Of a DNA stretch of 42,671 bases, positions 9,401 to 16,473 are shown piece by piece. Position numbers and translations under genes: made by a program. The notes under the pieces were generated by a model, which worked only from the letters and a program-made list of their open reading frames with translations, did not search any database and was not told the DNA's origin. This DNA is from an uncultured Bacteroidales bacterium (lineage in GTDB: Bacteria > Bacteroidota > Bacteroidia > Bacteroidales > Paludibacteraceae): positions 1 through 42,671 of the forward strand of contig CALZOG010000008.1 in NCBI GenBank assembly GCA_945827635.1, read 5' to 3'. How positions within the stretch are numbered: the first letter of the stretch is position 1; each line of letters starts with the position of its first letter.

Positions 9401-9805
9401 GAGGCTGTGTCAGGCACATTCTGGCTGGACAACCTGCATCTGAGCGGTGACATCTATCCTGCGCCGGATTATGCACAAACGGTGATTATCCGCAAGGATA
9501 ATAGTTTTCCCTCCTCTCCTACCGACGGCACGGAGATCTACCGCGGCAAGGCGGAGACTTGCGCCGACCCGACAGCCATAGTAGGACAAATATACTTCTA
9601 TGCCGCCTTTGCCGCCGATGACCGCAATAACTGGTCAGACGCCGATGCCGGCGCACAGTGGAAATCAGAGAACGTACAAGAAGGTTCAGGGCTGAACATA
9701 CTAACAGGAACTCCAGAAATTTCACGGAAGTTCCTTCATAACGGGCACTTGTTTATCCGCCACTCGTCAGGCACATTCACCATGCTCGGGCAACGGAAAG
9801 ACTGA
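6419..9805 (+). CDS. Exported beta-helix / metallophosphatase multidomain protein with sorting-type tail
   Basis: The track starts at 6353, but the signal peptide begins at MNKFLSSLFAALLCIAALNAA, so the start is set at 6419 (1128 residues). Residues about 20-325 are a beta-helix paralogous to the upstream protein and end in the same ATDGSNLGDPRW motif. A fibronectin III-like segment (KVLWQMNEE...DTRYYFTI) precedes a calcineurin-like metallophosphatase of the purple-acid-phosphatase type: SDIHGN, MNGDF, SSGNHE, ICHHVGVH and SGDDHSFEH supply the metal ligands. After another Ig-like unit comes a galactose-binding-like module (about 860-1010). The end reads KFLHNGHLFIRHSSGTFTMLGQ, the sorting-type tail. 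It probably dephosphorylates an extracellular substrate; which one is unknown. It may be co-transcribed with the two genes before it. Confidence 0.87.
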   Translation: MNKFLSSLFAALLCIAALNAATINVSPGSGTLKTAVTNATAGDILILADGEYSESSLKPTVALTIKAANGAKPVIKLSSRFEVKADFTIQGVTIESTGEAIRMVPGNSAYNVTVTDCQLSGCPSYFIRAYNTEQSAPYINTLTIDNCLFLMGTEAANTARAVAATKAPVQLRSLLVRNSTFNGGAQGTGRMIYLHAGNEDTAIPLEGTCLIDHCTFYNSTDTRGVYLANINGAHVTNCIFMNTEERFGAVSYALYGANSKIENSLCCNAPIKLSSGAIQSNGINRNPYFVDANAGNFQLYKNSPAVGAATDGSNLGDPRWGVSAESHDSSSDPYIPYKQPYSMSPTTNSVKVLWQMNEETEPTDALVYYGTDPNNLNQQIQTNSGWNVAGEGYVHVVTLTDLQPDTRYYFTIGASATRRFDKISSTKTAPEPGTAYRIFTISDIHGNARNNWSNMQDFICNLNCDIALMNGDFVSSKGNDRNWNNYFFTPGAQFLSQVPVMSSSGNHETGDPFTFRWSSFYDYFHQFPHEGISEGDTIDPRGEAYFHFTYGNADIIMLNLNGDPSSPHFLPGSKQYHWADSILGTCTRPWIIICHHVGVHTTGYHGQWADEPRQMGALFEKHAALGKRIISLSGDDHSFEHLYKDGVHYVRPGCGRDANYSQQKQLKDFKYSMFYKQISCFSTLDMAADASTIALTAYDSVGNIFYTYNFLHDGEVINPSVNFTAPTKKIGVEDSITLRWFTFDPAGDAKVSFYYSQTAGATDITAMTPIVTDLSGKDEKYVWHTRDIYPKGDYYIYAVITSGGKSFMGGNTAEVTLLEDTTPPPAPTALGGYKNNCQYHLTWRNPTHLVHLDNLLTDFSSGTSPVETVGDEGATMDVSIADSALKCDYSLTKAWATASADYVFDSPADMHRTPILTFRLKGNGTNTSLRIVCKNISANHEDWWYTEQLTLSYADWQTVTLDLTTLQAFDWYSNTDDHNRLEGVARISFGVSTGEAVSGTFWLDNLHLSGDIYPAPDYAQTVIIRKDNSFPSSPTDGTEIYRGKAETCADPTAIVGQIYFYAAFAADDRNNWSDADAGAQWKSENVQEGSGLNILTGTPEISRKFLHNGHLFIRHSSGTFTMLGQRKD

Positions 9806-9854
9806 ACAAGAAACAACGCAGAATAAAAATTCCTTGCATATTTATTGCAGAAAA

Positions 9855-9887
9855 TTTGCATATTTGCTTTTTTTTTCGTAACTTTGT
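9855..9887 (+). promoter_or_regulatory. Promoter for rfbA and following genes
   Basis: TTTG at 9855-9858, 20 bp, then TAACTTTGT at 9879-9887 fits the Bacteroidota primary sigma consensus. It lies about 47 bp before the rfbA start codon. Confidence 0.75.
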
Positions 9888-9933
9888 GGGCGATTAGCTA
9901 TAATAACAAGATTATACCCAAACACCCCATACA

Positions 9934-10815
9934 ATGAAAGGAATTATTCTGGCGGGCGGTAGTGCCACGCGACTTTATCCGCTGTCCAAAGCCATCAGCA
10001 AACAGATTATGCCTGTGTACGACAAGCCGATGATCTACTATCCGCTTTCTACACTTATGATGGCAGGCATTCGCGAAGTTCTAATCATCTCCACACCGCG
10101 TGACTTGCCGATGTTCGAAGAGCTGCTTGGCGATGGTTCGCGCTTAGGCATGCGCCTGGAGTACAAAGTTCAACTCGTGCCTAACGGACTTGCGCAAGCT
10201 TTTGTACTGGGCAAAGAGTTTCTTGGCGGCGAACCGGGTTGCCTTATTCTGGGCGACAACCTGTTCTACGGACATGGTTTCCGCCATATACTGCGTGACG
10301 CAGTCGAGCAGGTCGAGACCAACGGCGGCGCGTGCATCTTCGGCTACGAAGTAATGGATCCGCGCGCTTACGGCGTGGTGGAGTTCGATGCCGACGGACA
10401 TGTTCTCTCGCTCGAGGAGAAACCTGAGCACCCCAAGTCGAACTACGCCGTTCCCGGTCTGTACTTCTACGACGCAACAGTCACCGCCAAAGCCGCAGCA
10501 CTGCAGCCGTCCAAACGTGGCGAGTACGAGATTACTGACCTCAACAAGACCTACCTCGCCGAAGGCAACCTGAGCGTCAAACTCTTCTCGCGCGGGTTTG
10601 CGTGGCTCGACACCGGCAACTGCGACAGCCTCATCGAGGCAGGGAACTTCATCGCCACCATTCAGAACCGCCAAGGCTTCTACGTCAGCTGCATCGAAGA
10701 GATAGCATGGCGCAACGGCTGGATCAGCAGCGACGAACTGCGCACTCTGGGCGAGCAGATGGGTAAGACCTCTTACGGGCAGTACCTCATTCGTATGGCA
10801 CAAACGAAAGCATGA
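9934..10815 (+). CDS. rfbA: Glucose-1-phosphate thymidylyltransferase
   Basis: The 293-residue protein matches RmlA/RfbA in length and motifs. It opens MKGIILAGGSATRLYPLSKAISKQ, the nucleotide-binding signature (GGSATRL in place of the commoner GGSGTRL), followed by YDKPMIYYPLSTLMMAGI, ILGDNLFYGHG, and EEKPEHPKSNYAVPGLYFYD. The enzyme joins glucose-1-phosphate and dTTP to make dTDP-glucose in the cytoplasm, the first step towards dTDP-rhamnose for surface polysaccharides. The next enzyme, RfbB, is encoded 15 kb away on the other strand, so the pathway genes are split here, and rfbC and rfbD are not in the window. It has its own promoter and overlaps the following lipoprotein gene by 4 bp (ATGA), implying translational coupling. 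Confidence 0.96.
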   Translation: MKGIILAGGSATRLYPLSKAISKQIMPVYDKPMIYYPLSTLMMAGIREVLIISTPRDLPMFEELLGDGSRLGMRLEYKVQLVPNGLAQAFVLGKEFLGGEPGCLILGDNLFYGHGFRHILRDAVEQVETNGGACIFGYEVMDPRAYGVVEFDADGHVLSLEEKPEHPKSNYAVPGLYFYDATVTAKAAALQPSKRGEYEITDLNKTYLAEGNLSVKLFSRGFAWLDTGNCDSLIEAGNFIATIQNRQGFYVSCIEEIAWRNGWISSDELRTLGEQMGKTSYGQYLIRMAQTKA

Positions 10816-11513
10816 AACGTCTGACTGCACTCATTCTTCCACTACTGCTCATACCATCTGTCGGCTGCCACCGGCAGACAAACAGTTCCTCGGCACACAA
10901 TGACAGCAGCGACGAGCAGCAAAACACCGAACAGATTCTCGCCAAACAACGCCAGACTCTGATGGCGGAAAACGAGGTGACTGCCGCCGTCAAGGCAGAC
11001 ACCGGCAGATGGGTGCAGCACGAGCTCGGATGGTGGTACCGCTATACGCACAAAGCTGAAGAGCATATCAACTACATGCACACGCCGTTGCCGCAGGACA
11101 CATGCATGCTCATCCACGAGCGAGTATGCACACTCGACGGACAACTGCTGCTTGACGCCATCCGCACCTACGACCGCTGCTCAGAAGGCTCTGACACACC
11201 CGAAAAAGAAGAACCGTTTGCCTATCAGATCATGCTCTCTGAAATGGTACCACAGGACACAGTGCTCATTCTCACAGCATGGTACGCAGCCTACGGGAAA
11301 GAAGGTCGCGGAGTAATTCCGCCATTAGCCAACCTGCGCGTACTGCTCACTATGCACACCACACCGCTCGAAGATGTAAGACTGACGAGCGACTCAACTG
11401 ACAACAAAGTAATATTAGTGCCCATCGGGCAAAACGAATATGAAACATTCAACCCTGATTATCCCTTGTCTGCTACTTCTGCTGATAGGAGTAACAGCTT
11501 GCGACAAGAATAG
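10812..11513 (+). CDS. GldI/FKBP-like lipoprotein (degenerate)
   Basis: The 233-residue protein begins with a short lipoprotein-type signal (MKRLTALILPLLLIPSVGC). A polar linker leads to a region resembling an FKBP peptidyl-prolyl isomerase fold: GWWYRY, then VCTLDGQLLLDA, and near residues 135-190 ending in AWYAAYGKEGRGVIPPLANLRVLLTM, which parallels the FKBP ending of ..YG..G...IPP...L.F.V.L. Known relatives in Bacteroidota include GldI, a gliding/T9SS-associated lipoprotein. Whether it is an active isomerase cannot be said. The start codon overlaps the rfbA stop. Its last 25 codons overlap the next gene by 74 bp in another frame, which is unusual. The FKBP reading is by pattern only. Confidence 0.72.
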   Translation: MKRLTALILPLLLIPSVGCHRQTNSSSAHNDSSDEQQNTEQILAKQRQTLMAENEVTAAVKADTGRWVQHELGWWYRYTHKAEEHINYMHTPLPQDTCMLIHERVCTLDGQLLLDAIRTYDRCSEGSDTPEKEEPFAYQIMLSEMVPQDTVLILTAWYAAYGKEGRGVIPPLANLRVLLTMHTTPLEDVRLTSDSTDNKVILVPIGQNEYETFNPDYPLSATSADRSNSLRQE

Positions 11514-11985
11514 CTACTCCGCCAAGCGCGCAGAGGAAGACAAACTGATTGCCGACTTTATCAAGCGGCAAGGTATCAACATTATCTACGAAGAGCCCGA
11601 TAGCGAAGACGATTGGGGAGAAAAAGATTACCTCAAGGTTCCGGGTTACGACGACTTGTACTACCACCTTGTCAAGGCGGGCGATTCTTCGTACAATGTC
11701 AAGGAGTACGACAAGATCAACGTCCGTTACATTCGTTACACCCTCAATGCCATCGCCGATACCGCCCGCTACATGAATACCATCGAGCAGGCGTATCCCA
11801 CCACCTTCACCTACTCACTCACTGAGACTTCCGTTCCTCACGGATGGATCGTGGCAGTCGGATATATGAAGCACAACGGTGCCGCGTGCAAGATTATCTG
11901 CCCCAGCAAGCAGGGTATGGATGCCGAAAAGAGTGCCGTTATCCCGTACGGCTACGACATGCAAATCCAGATTCCGAGATACTAA
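11440..11985 (+). CDS. DUF4827-like FKBP-fold lipoprotein
   Basis: The 181-residue protein has a clear lipoprotein signal (MKHSTLIIPCLLLLLIGVTAC-D). The body contains YYHLVKAGDS and, towards the end, VPHGWIVAVGYMKHNGAACKIICPSKQG...VIPYGYDMQIQIPRY, which follows the FKBP C-terminal pattern (GW..A...M..G.....PS......IP......I.I). I recall similar proteins as DUF4827, next to glmM in Bacteroidales, but could not check. It starts inside the preceding gene, so the two FKBP-like lipoproteins form a tandem pair, probably made together and acting in the periplasm or at the inner face of the outer membrane. Function is unknown. Confidence 0.75.
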   Translation: MKHSTLIIPCLLLLLIGVTACDKNSYSAKRAEEDKLIADFIKRQGINIIYEEPDSEDDWGEKDYLKVPGYDDLYYHLVKAGDSSYNVKEYDKINVRYIRYTLNAIADTARYMNTIEQAYPTTFTYSLTETSVPHGWIVAVGYMKHNGAACKIICPSKQGMDAEKSAVIPYGYDMQIQIPRY

Positions 11986-12010
11986 ATCTTCTGACATCCG
12001 GACAAAACAG

Positions 12011-12124
12011 CAAAATAACAAAATGACAAAATAAATGTCCCATACGGCGAAGCAGATTGTTCGACCGAGGGGAGATTGGAAATCGCAAATAACCAAATCG
12101 TAAATGACCAAATCGTAAATATCT
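12011..12124 (+). repeat. Repeat tract upstream of glmM: CAAAATRA x3 and AAATCGYAAATNACC x3
   Basis: CAAAATAA, CAAAATGA and CAAAATAA (8-bp units) are followed 45 bp later by AAATCGCAAATAACC, AAATCGTAAATGACC and AAATCGTAAATATCT (15-bp units). The last unit ends 2 bp before the glmM start codon. AAATCGTAAAT also precedes the rfbB start codon on the other strand. The tract is A-rich, which suits translation initiation in Bacteroidota. Confidence 0.7.
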
Positions 12125-12126
12125 TT

Positions 12127-13494
12127 ATGTTAGTCAAAAGCATTTCCGGCATACGCGGTACGATAGGCGGCCGCGTAGGCGAGGGACTCAATCCCGTAGA
12201 TATCGTTCGTTTCAGTGCTGCATACGCCACCCAGCGCCGCCAGGCTATGCCCGACAACCGCACACTCATCGTAGGTCGTGACGCACGCATTAGTGGTCAG
12301 ATGGTTGACATGCTCGTTACAGCCACACTCAGCGGCATGGGCTACCGCGTGGTAAACATCGGTCTCGCCACCACGCCTACCACTGAACTGGCAGTCATTG
12401 GTGAGCAGGCTGCCGGAGGTATCATTCTCACCGCCAGCCACAACCCCATGCAGTGGAACGCACTCAAACTGCTTAACGAGCGCGGAGAGTTCCTCTCTGA
12501 CAAAGAGGGCAAAGAGGTGCTCGCCATCGCCGAGCGCGAAGACTTCACTTTCGCCGAGATCGGCGAACTCGGCACTATCGAGCACAAGGATTATCTGCCC
12601 TACCACGTGCAGAACGTACTGAACTTGAAACTTGTGGACGCCGAGGCGATACGCAAGGCTAACTTCACCGTGGCTATCGATTGCGTCAACTCTGTTGGCG
12701 GATTGGCTATTCCGGCTGTACTGGAGGCACTCGGCGTGAAGAATATTATCCGCCTCAACTGCACACCCGATGGACACTTCCCGCATAACCCCGAACCGCT
12801 GCCTCAACATCTCACAGAGATTAGCGACCTGCTGCGTAGCGGCAAGGCGGATGTAGGATTTGTAGTTGACCCGGATGTTGACCGTTTGGCTATCATCTGC
12901 GAGAACGGAGATATGTTCGGCGAGGAATATACGCTGGTCAGCGTTGCCGACTATGTGCTCAAGCATACGCCCGGTAACACGGTCAGCAACCTCTCCTCCA
13001 CACGTGCACTGGCTGATGTCACCCGTCGCTACGGCGGAACCTACGAGGCTTCGGCTGTAGGCGAAGTGAACGTCACCACACTCATGCGCAAGAACAATGC
13101 CGTGATTGGCGGCGAGGGAAACGGCGGCGTTATCTACCCTGCCAGCCACTACGGTCGCGACGCACTCGTCGGTGTGGCACTCTTCCTCAGTCATCTGGCA
13201 CACAGCGGCATGAAGGTCAGCGAACTGCGACGCACCTACCCCAACTACTGCATCTCCAAGAACCGCATCGATCTCACGCCCGACATGGACGTTGACGCAC
13301 TGCTCGAACGTATCAAGCAGAAGTACGCCAACGAACGGATAACGACGATCGACGGTGTGAAGATTGACTTTGCTGACGGCTGGGTACACCTGCGCAAGTC
13401 GAACACCGAACCGATCATCCGCATCTATAGCGAGGCGGCTACCATCGAGCAGGCTGACGCACTCGCACAACAAATCAAAGACGCAATCAAATAA
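12127..13494 (+). CDS. glmM: Phosphoglucosamine mutase
   Basis: The track ORF starts at 12076, but its first 17 residues are translated repeat (MEIANNQIVNDQIVN). The conserved N-terminus is MLVKSISGIRGTIGG, so the start is 12127 (455 residues). Phosphohexomutase signatures are complete: TASHNPMQWNALK with the phosphorylated Ser near residue 100, the metal-binding loop DPDVDRLA near 248, GEGNGGVIYP, and the phosphate-binding RKSNTEPIIRIY near the end. It converts glucosamine-6-phosphate to glucosamine-1-phosphate for UDP-GlcNAc, feeding peptidoglycan and lipid A. Its downstream neighbours surE and lpxB fit an envelope and housekeeping run. A related phosphomannomutase/phosphoglucomutase role is the main alternative. 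Confidence 0.92.
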   Translation: MLVKSISGIRGTIGGRVGEGLNPVDIVRFSAAYATQRRQAMPDNRTLIVGRDARISGQMVDMLVTATLSGMGYRVVNIGLATTPTTELAVIGEQAAGGIILTASHNPMQWNALKLLNERGEFLSDKEGKEVLAIAEREDFTFAEIGELGTIEHKDYLPYHVQNVLNLKLVDAEAIRKANFTVAIDCVNSVGGLAIPAVLEALGVKNIIRLNCTPDGHFPHNPEPLPQHLTEISDLLRSGKADVGFVVDPDVDRLAIICENGDMFGEEYTLVSVADYVLKHTPGNTVSNLSSTRALADVTRRYGGTYEASAVGEVNVTTLMRKNNAVIGGEGNGGVIYPASHYGRDALVGVALFLSHLAHSGMKVSELRRTYPNYCISKNRIDLTPDMDVDALLERIKQKYANERITTIDGVKIDFADGWVHLRKSNTEPIIRIYSEAATIEQADALAQQIKDAIK

Positions 13495-13534
13495 TAGTAA
13501 ATAGTAAATGATGAATGACAAAATGGCAAATGAC
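13493..13534 (+). repeat. Heptamer array spanning the glmM stop and surE start
   Basis: AATAGTA, AATAGTA, AATGATG, AATGACA, AAATGGC and AAATGAC run from the glmM stop codon into surE. The units supply three possible ATG codons for surE, at 13508, 13511 and 13523. Confidence 0.6.
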
Positions 13535-14281
13535 TTGAACATACTCATCACAAACGACGATGGCTGGGGCACACAGGGCATACTGACTCTCGTGCGCACC
13601 ATGCTTCCGTTCGGGCACGTAGTGGTTATCGCCCCTGACGGACCGCGTAGCGGTGCTGCAGCAGGCATAACCGTCAACAAGCCCATGTACCTCACGCGCA
13701 TCGATGGCGCGGAGTACGGCTTGGTCGAAGCAGAGATATACACCACCAACGGTACACCGGCCGATGCGCTCAAACTTGCCATCAACGCGCTGTACGAGGG
13801 CGACGCAACAAAGATCGACCTCGTGGTGTCGGGTATCAACCACGGCTCGAACGCCACGATCAATGTCATCTACTCCGGTACGATGGGCGCGTGTCTCGTG
13901 GCGGCGGAGCATGGTATACCTGCTATCGGATTCTCGTACAACGACCACGCGATGGATATCGACCTCACCGAGGCGGAAAAGTATATACCTGAGATTACCC
14001 GCCACCTGCTGGAGGAAGAGGTGCCGTACGGTATCTGCTATAATGTCAATTTCCCTGTCGGTCAGATTGAGGGTATTCAGTGGACGCGCCAGTGCCGCGG
14101 ACATTGGGAGAAAGAACTGGCACCGCACACCGACGAGCAGGGACGTACCTACTACACGCTTGTTGGCAATTACGTCAATCTCGAACCCGATGCCGAAGAT
14201 ACCGACGAGTATGCGCTTGCTCACCACCGCATCAGTATCTCTCCTACCTCAATCGACCTCACGGCGTATCAGTTGCTTTAA
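13508..14281 (+). CDS. surE: 5'/3'-nucleotidase SurE
   Basis: The 257-residue protein has the SurE signatures: ILITNDDGWGTQGI with the metal-binding Asp pair, PRSGAAAGIT with the conserved Ser, and VSGINHGSNATINVIYSGTMGA. SurE is a cytoplasmic metal-dependent phosphatase that removes phosphate from nucleoside monophosphates. The start is uncertain because the region is a heptamer array (MMNDKMANDLN); MANDLN at 13523 is an equally good start and would drop the repeat-derived residues. It sits 13 bp after glmM and before a small membrane protein gene and lpxB, an order I recall from other Bacteroidales. Confidence 0.93.
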   Translation: MMNDKMANDLNILITNDDGWGTQGILTLVRTMLPFGHVVVIAPDGPRSGAAAGITVNKPMYLTRIDGAEYGLVEAEIYTTNGTPADALKLAINALYEGDATKIDLVVSGINHGSNATINVIYSGTMGACLVAAEHGIPAIGFSYNDHAMDIDLTEAEKYIPEITRHLLEEEVPYGICYNVNFPVGQIEGIQWTRQCRGHWEKELAPHTDEQGRTYYTLVGNYVNLEPDAEDTDEYALAHHRISISPTSIDLTAYQLL

Positions 14282-14305
14282 TAAATCATAGATTATCAAC
14301 CATCC

Positions 14306-14587
14306 ATGACTTCCAAGTGGGATAACTTTTGGCTCGGACTGCTGGCGGGGCTTATTCTGCCGGCATTGTTTTGTCTGGCATATGCGCATACCATCAGTCT
14401 GGATCACCTGTGGCAGGGGGGAATGTTTCAGACCCTCAGACCTGTGATTGGGCGTATGGTGCTGCTTGGCACGTTTGTCAACATGGCAGCAACATTCGTG
14501 CTGTATGAGTTCAACCTGTGGAAACTTGCCAAAGGACTGATTGTGGCCGTTGTTCCGTATATGGCCGCCGCCATTATCCTCCTTTGA
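14306..14587 (+). CDS. Small three-helix membrane protein, unknown function
   Basis: The 93-residue protein has three hydrophobic segments: FWLGLLAGLILPALFCLAYA (about 8-27), MVLLGTFVNMAATFVLYEF (about 51-69) and LIVAVVPYMAAAIILL at the C-terminus. It lies 24 bp after surE and 44 bp before lpxB. A short membrane protein between surE and lpxB is familiar in Bacteroidales, but I know no function. No catalytic or binding motif is visible. Confidence 0.8.
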   Translation: MTSKWDNFWLGLLAGLILPALFCLAYAHTISLDHLWQGGMFQTLRPVIGRMVLLGTFVNMAATFVLYEFNLWKLAKGLIVAVVPYMAAAIILL

Positions 14588-14631
14588 TTACTAAATTTAC
14601 GCTGTCGGGCGCACCCGACCTTTCGACTCAT

Positions 14632-15777
14632 ATGAAGTATTTCCTCATAGCCGGTGAAGCCTCTGGCGACATGCACGCCGCCCGACTTATTACTGCCTTG
14701 CGCCAGCGCGACAGCAAAGCTGTCATGATCGGCTTGGGCGGTGACAAGATGCAGGCTGCAGGCTGCAGGCTGTATCAGCACTACAGGAATATGGCTTATA
14801 TGGGTTATGTGGCTGTACTGACTCACCTGAAGGATATACGCACAAACATCCGCATTGCCGAGCAGGCATTGCTCAGCGAGTGCCCCGACGAACTTATACT
14901 GATTGACTATCCGGGCTTCAACCTGCATATAGCACAGTTCGCCAAGCGCCACCTGCCTGACACGCGCGTTACGTATTATATACCGCCAAAGATCTGGGCG
15001 TGGAAACGTTGGCGTGTGCACTCCATAGGCAAGTATTGCGACCGTATATTGGGTATTTTTCATTTCGAGCCTGACTTTTACGCCCGCTACGGTTACACTT
15101 GCACCTACGTTGGCAACCCCACTGCCGAAGCTATCGCTGACTACACCCAAGCAACGCAACCCTCAAACAGCGAAGCGCTCAAACCTTCAAACAGCAAAGC
15201 ATCCGACAGCATAGTTCTCCTCCCCGGCAGCCGCAGACATGAGATAGAAAACTGCCTGCCTAAGATGCTTCTGGCTGCGGAGCAGGCTATCAGCGATTTG
15301 CCGGACATACGCACGATAGTTGTCACGCAGGCACCGGGCATAGAGCCGCAAGTATATGAGCGGTTATGTGCCGATCATCCACTGGTACAACTCACCACCG
15401 ATACCTACGCTGCTGTCTGCAGCGCACGAGCCGCAATCGTCAACTCGGGCACAGCCACACTGGAGACAGCGCTGTTAGGCTGCCCGCAAGTGGCAGTCTA
15501 TCATCTGGCTTTCGGACATCTGTTGGGATTGTTGCGGCCGATCATGTTCCAGATACCGCATTTTACGCTGGTGAATATAGTTGCCGGGCGCGAGGTTATT
15601 CGCGAACTGCTGGCGTACGAGTTTACCGTTGAGGCTACTCGCGACGAGTTACACCGTCTGCTGACCGACAGCAATTATGTAGCCGCCATGCAAACCGGCT
15701 ATTTGGATGTGCAACGGCTCTTAGGCACCTCACGTGCTGCAGAGGCGGCAGCCGAACAAATCATCGGGAAAGTCTAA
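14632..15777 (+). CDS. lpxB: Lipid-A-disaccharide synthase
   Basis: The track ORF opens upstream at 14518 inside the previous gene; the family start is MKYFLIAGEASGDMHAARL at 14632 (381 residues). Further LpxB signatures are IDYPGFNLHIA, YIPPKIWAWK, HFEPDFYARYGY, YVGNPTAEA and the nucleotide-sugar motif LLPGSRRHEI. The enzyme joins UDP-2,3-diacylglucosamine to lipid X to form the lipid A disaccharide at the inner membrane. Residues about 176-190 (PSNSEAL-KPSNSKA) are a two-unit repeat at the junction between the two Rossmann halves. The KPSN repeat also occurs in the CPBP protease of this window, so it looks like inserted repeat DNA. The gene is convergent with trmO, 3 bp apart. Confidence 0.95.
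   Translation: MKYFLIAGEASGDMHAARLITALRQRDSKAVMIGLGGDKMQAAGCRLYQHYRNMAYMGYVAVLTHLKDIRTNIRIAEQALLSECPDELILIDYPGFNLHIAQFAKRHLPDTRVTYYIPPKIWAWKRWRVHSIGKYCDRILGIFHFEPDFYARYGYTCTYVGNPTAEAIADYTQATQPSNSEALKPSNSKASDSIVLLPGSRRHEIENCLPKMLLAAEQAISDLPDIRTIVVTQAPGIEPQVYERLCADHPLVQLTTDTYAAVCSARAAIVNSGTATLETALLGCPQVAVYHLAFGHLLGLLRPIMFQIPHFTLVNIVAGREVIRELLAYEFTVEATRDELHRLLTDSNYVAAMQTGYLDVQRLLGTSRAAEAAAEQIIGKV
15160..15200 (+). repeat. Two 17-bp direct repeats (24-bp period) inside lpxB
   Basis: CCCTCAAACAGCGAAGC at 15160-15176 and CCTTCAAACAGCAAAGC at 15184-15200 are 15/17 identical. The 24-bp period keeps the frame and encodes PSNSEAL-KPSNSKA. The unit CCTCAAAC resembles the 8-bp array in the CPBP protease gene. 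Confidence 0.65.
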
Positions 15778-15780
15778 GAA

Positions 15781-16473
15781 TCACTTTATATCTATCACCT
15801 CCAGCACGCCATCCGCAACGCGGAAGTGGATATTCCATCCGGCATAATCAATGCCATATACACGCTCTGAATCCTCATGGTAGGCAGGTCGCGGATCCTG
15901 CTCCAGTATCTCTTGCAGTTCTTGCTGCAGCACGCCATCCGGCAACGGTGCCGACCAGCGCACCTGTAACAACTGCCGGGGTGTGCTGTCCACAAAACCG
16001 TCACGCGCATCGGCGTGGCTGTCGCAGTAGCCCAAATAAGGTTTGATGTCGTAGATCGGCGTTCCGTCCAACATATCCGCTCCTTCCACCACCAGCACCG
16101 GCGCGCCGTTGGCGTCATGCTCCACTTCTACCAGACGGACAGATGTCAGCCCTACAGGATTAGGACGATAGGGCGAACGTGTGGCAAAAACACCCATTCG
16201 CGTATTGCCGCCTAATCGTGGCGGACGAACAGTCAGGTTGGGACGGTCGGATTGCGGCACAGTGTGAAAGCCCCACACCAGCCAGAGGTGACTGAATGCC
16301 TCTATGCCGCGTATTGCATCCTCGCTGCGGAACGCAGGGCAGAACACAATGCGCGTACGCAGACTCGTGTGCTCGCGTGCCTGTCGTGGGATACCGAACT
16401 TGTCGGTAAACCCGTTGCGTGCATACGCAACCGGACACATAACAAGTGTATTAGGATCGGTAGGGGAGGTCAT
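15781..16473 (-). CDS. trmO: tRNA (N6-threonylcarbamoyladenosine37-N6)-methyltransferase TrmO
   Basis: The 230-residue protein matches the TrmO/YaeB (TsaA) family. It opens PVAYARNGFTDKFGIPRQ and carries the core GIEAFSHLWLVWGFH, PRLGGNTRMGVFATRSPYRPNPVGLTSVRLVEVE and GTPIYDIKPYLGY. The family uses S-adenosylmethionine to methylate t6A at position 37 of tRNAs reading ACY codons. Its start codon overlaps the stop of the ClC gene by 4 bp (ATGA), so it is the last gene of an adk-obg-clc-trmO run. Length fits the family. Confidence 0.93.
   Translation of the reverse strand: MTSPTDPNTLVMCPVAYARNGFTDKFGIPRQAREHTSLRTRIVFCPAFRSEDAIRGIEAFSHLWLVWGFHTVPQSDRPNLTVRPPRLGGNTRMGVFATRSPYRPNPVGLTSVRLVEVEHDANGAPVLVVEGADMLDGTPIYDIKPYLGYCDSHADARDGFVDSTPRQLLQVRWSAPLPDGVLQQELQEILEQDPRPAYHEDSERVYGIDYAGWNIHFRVADGVLEVIDIK

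Noticed and set aside
12130-13869. 579-residue minus-strand ORF
   Set aside because: It lies opposite glmM and surE, which have complete family motifs on the plus strand; the minus reading has Cys/Val-rich composition and no recognisable domain.
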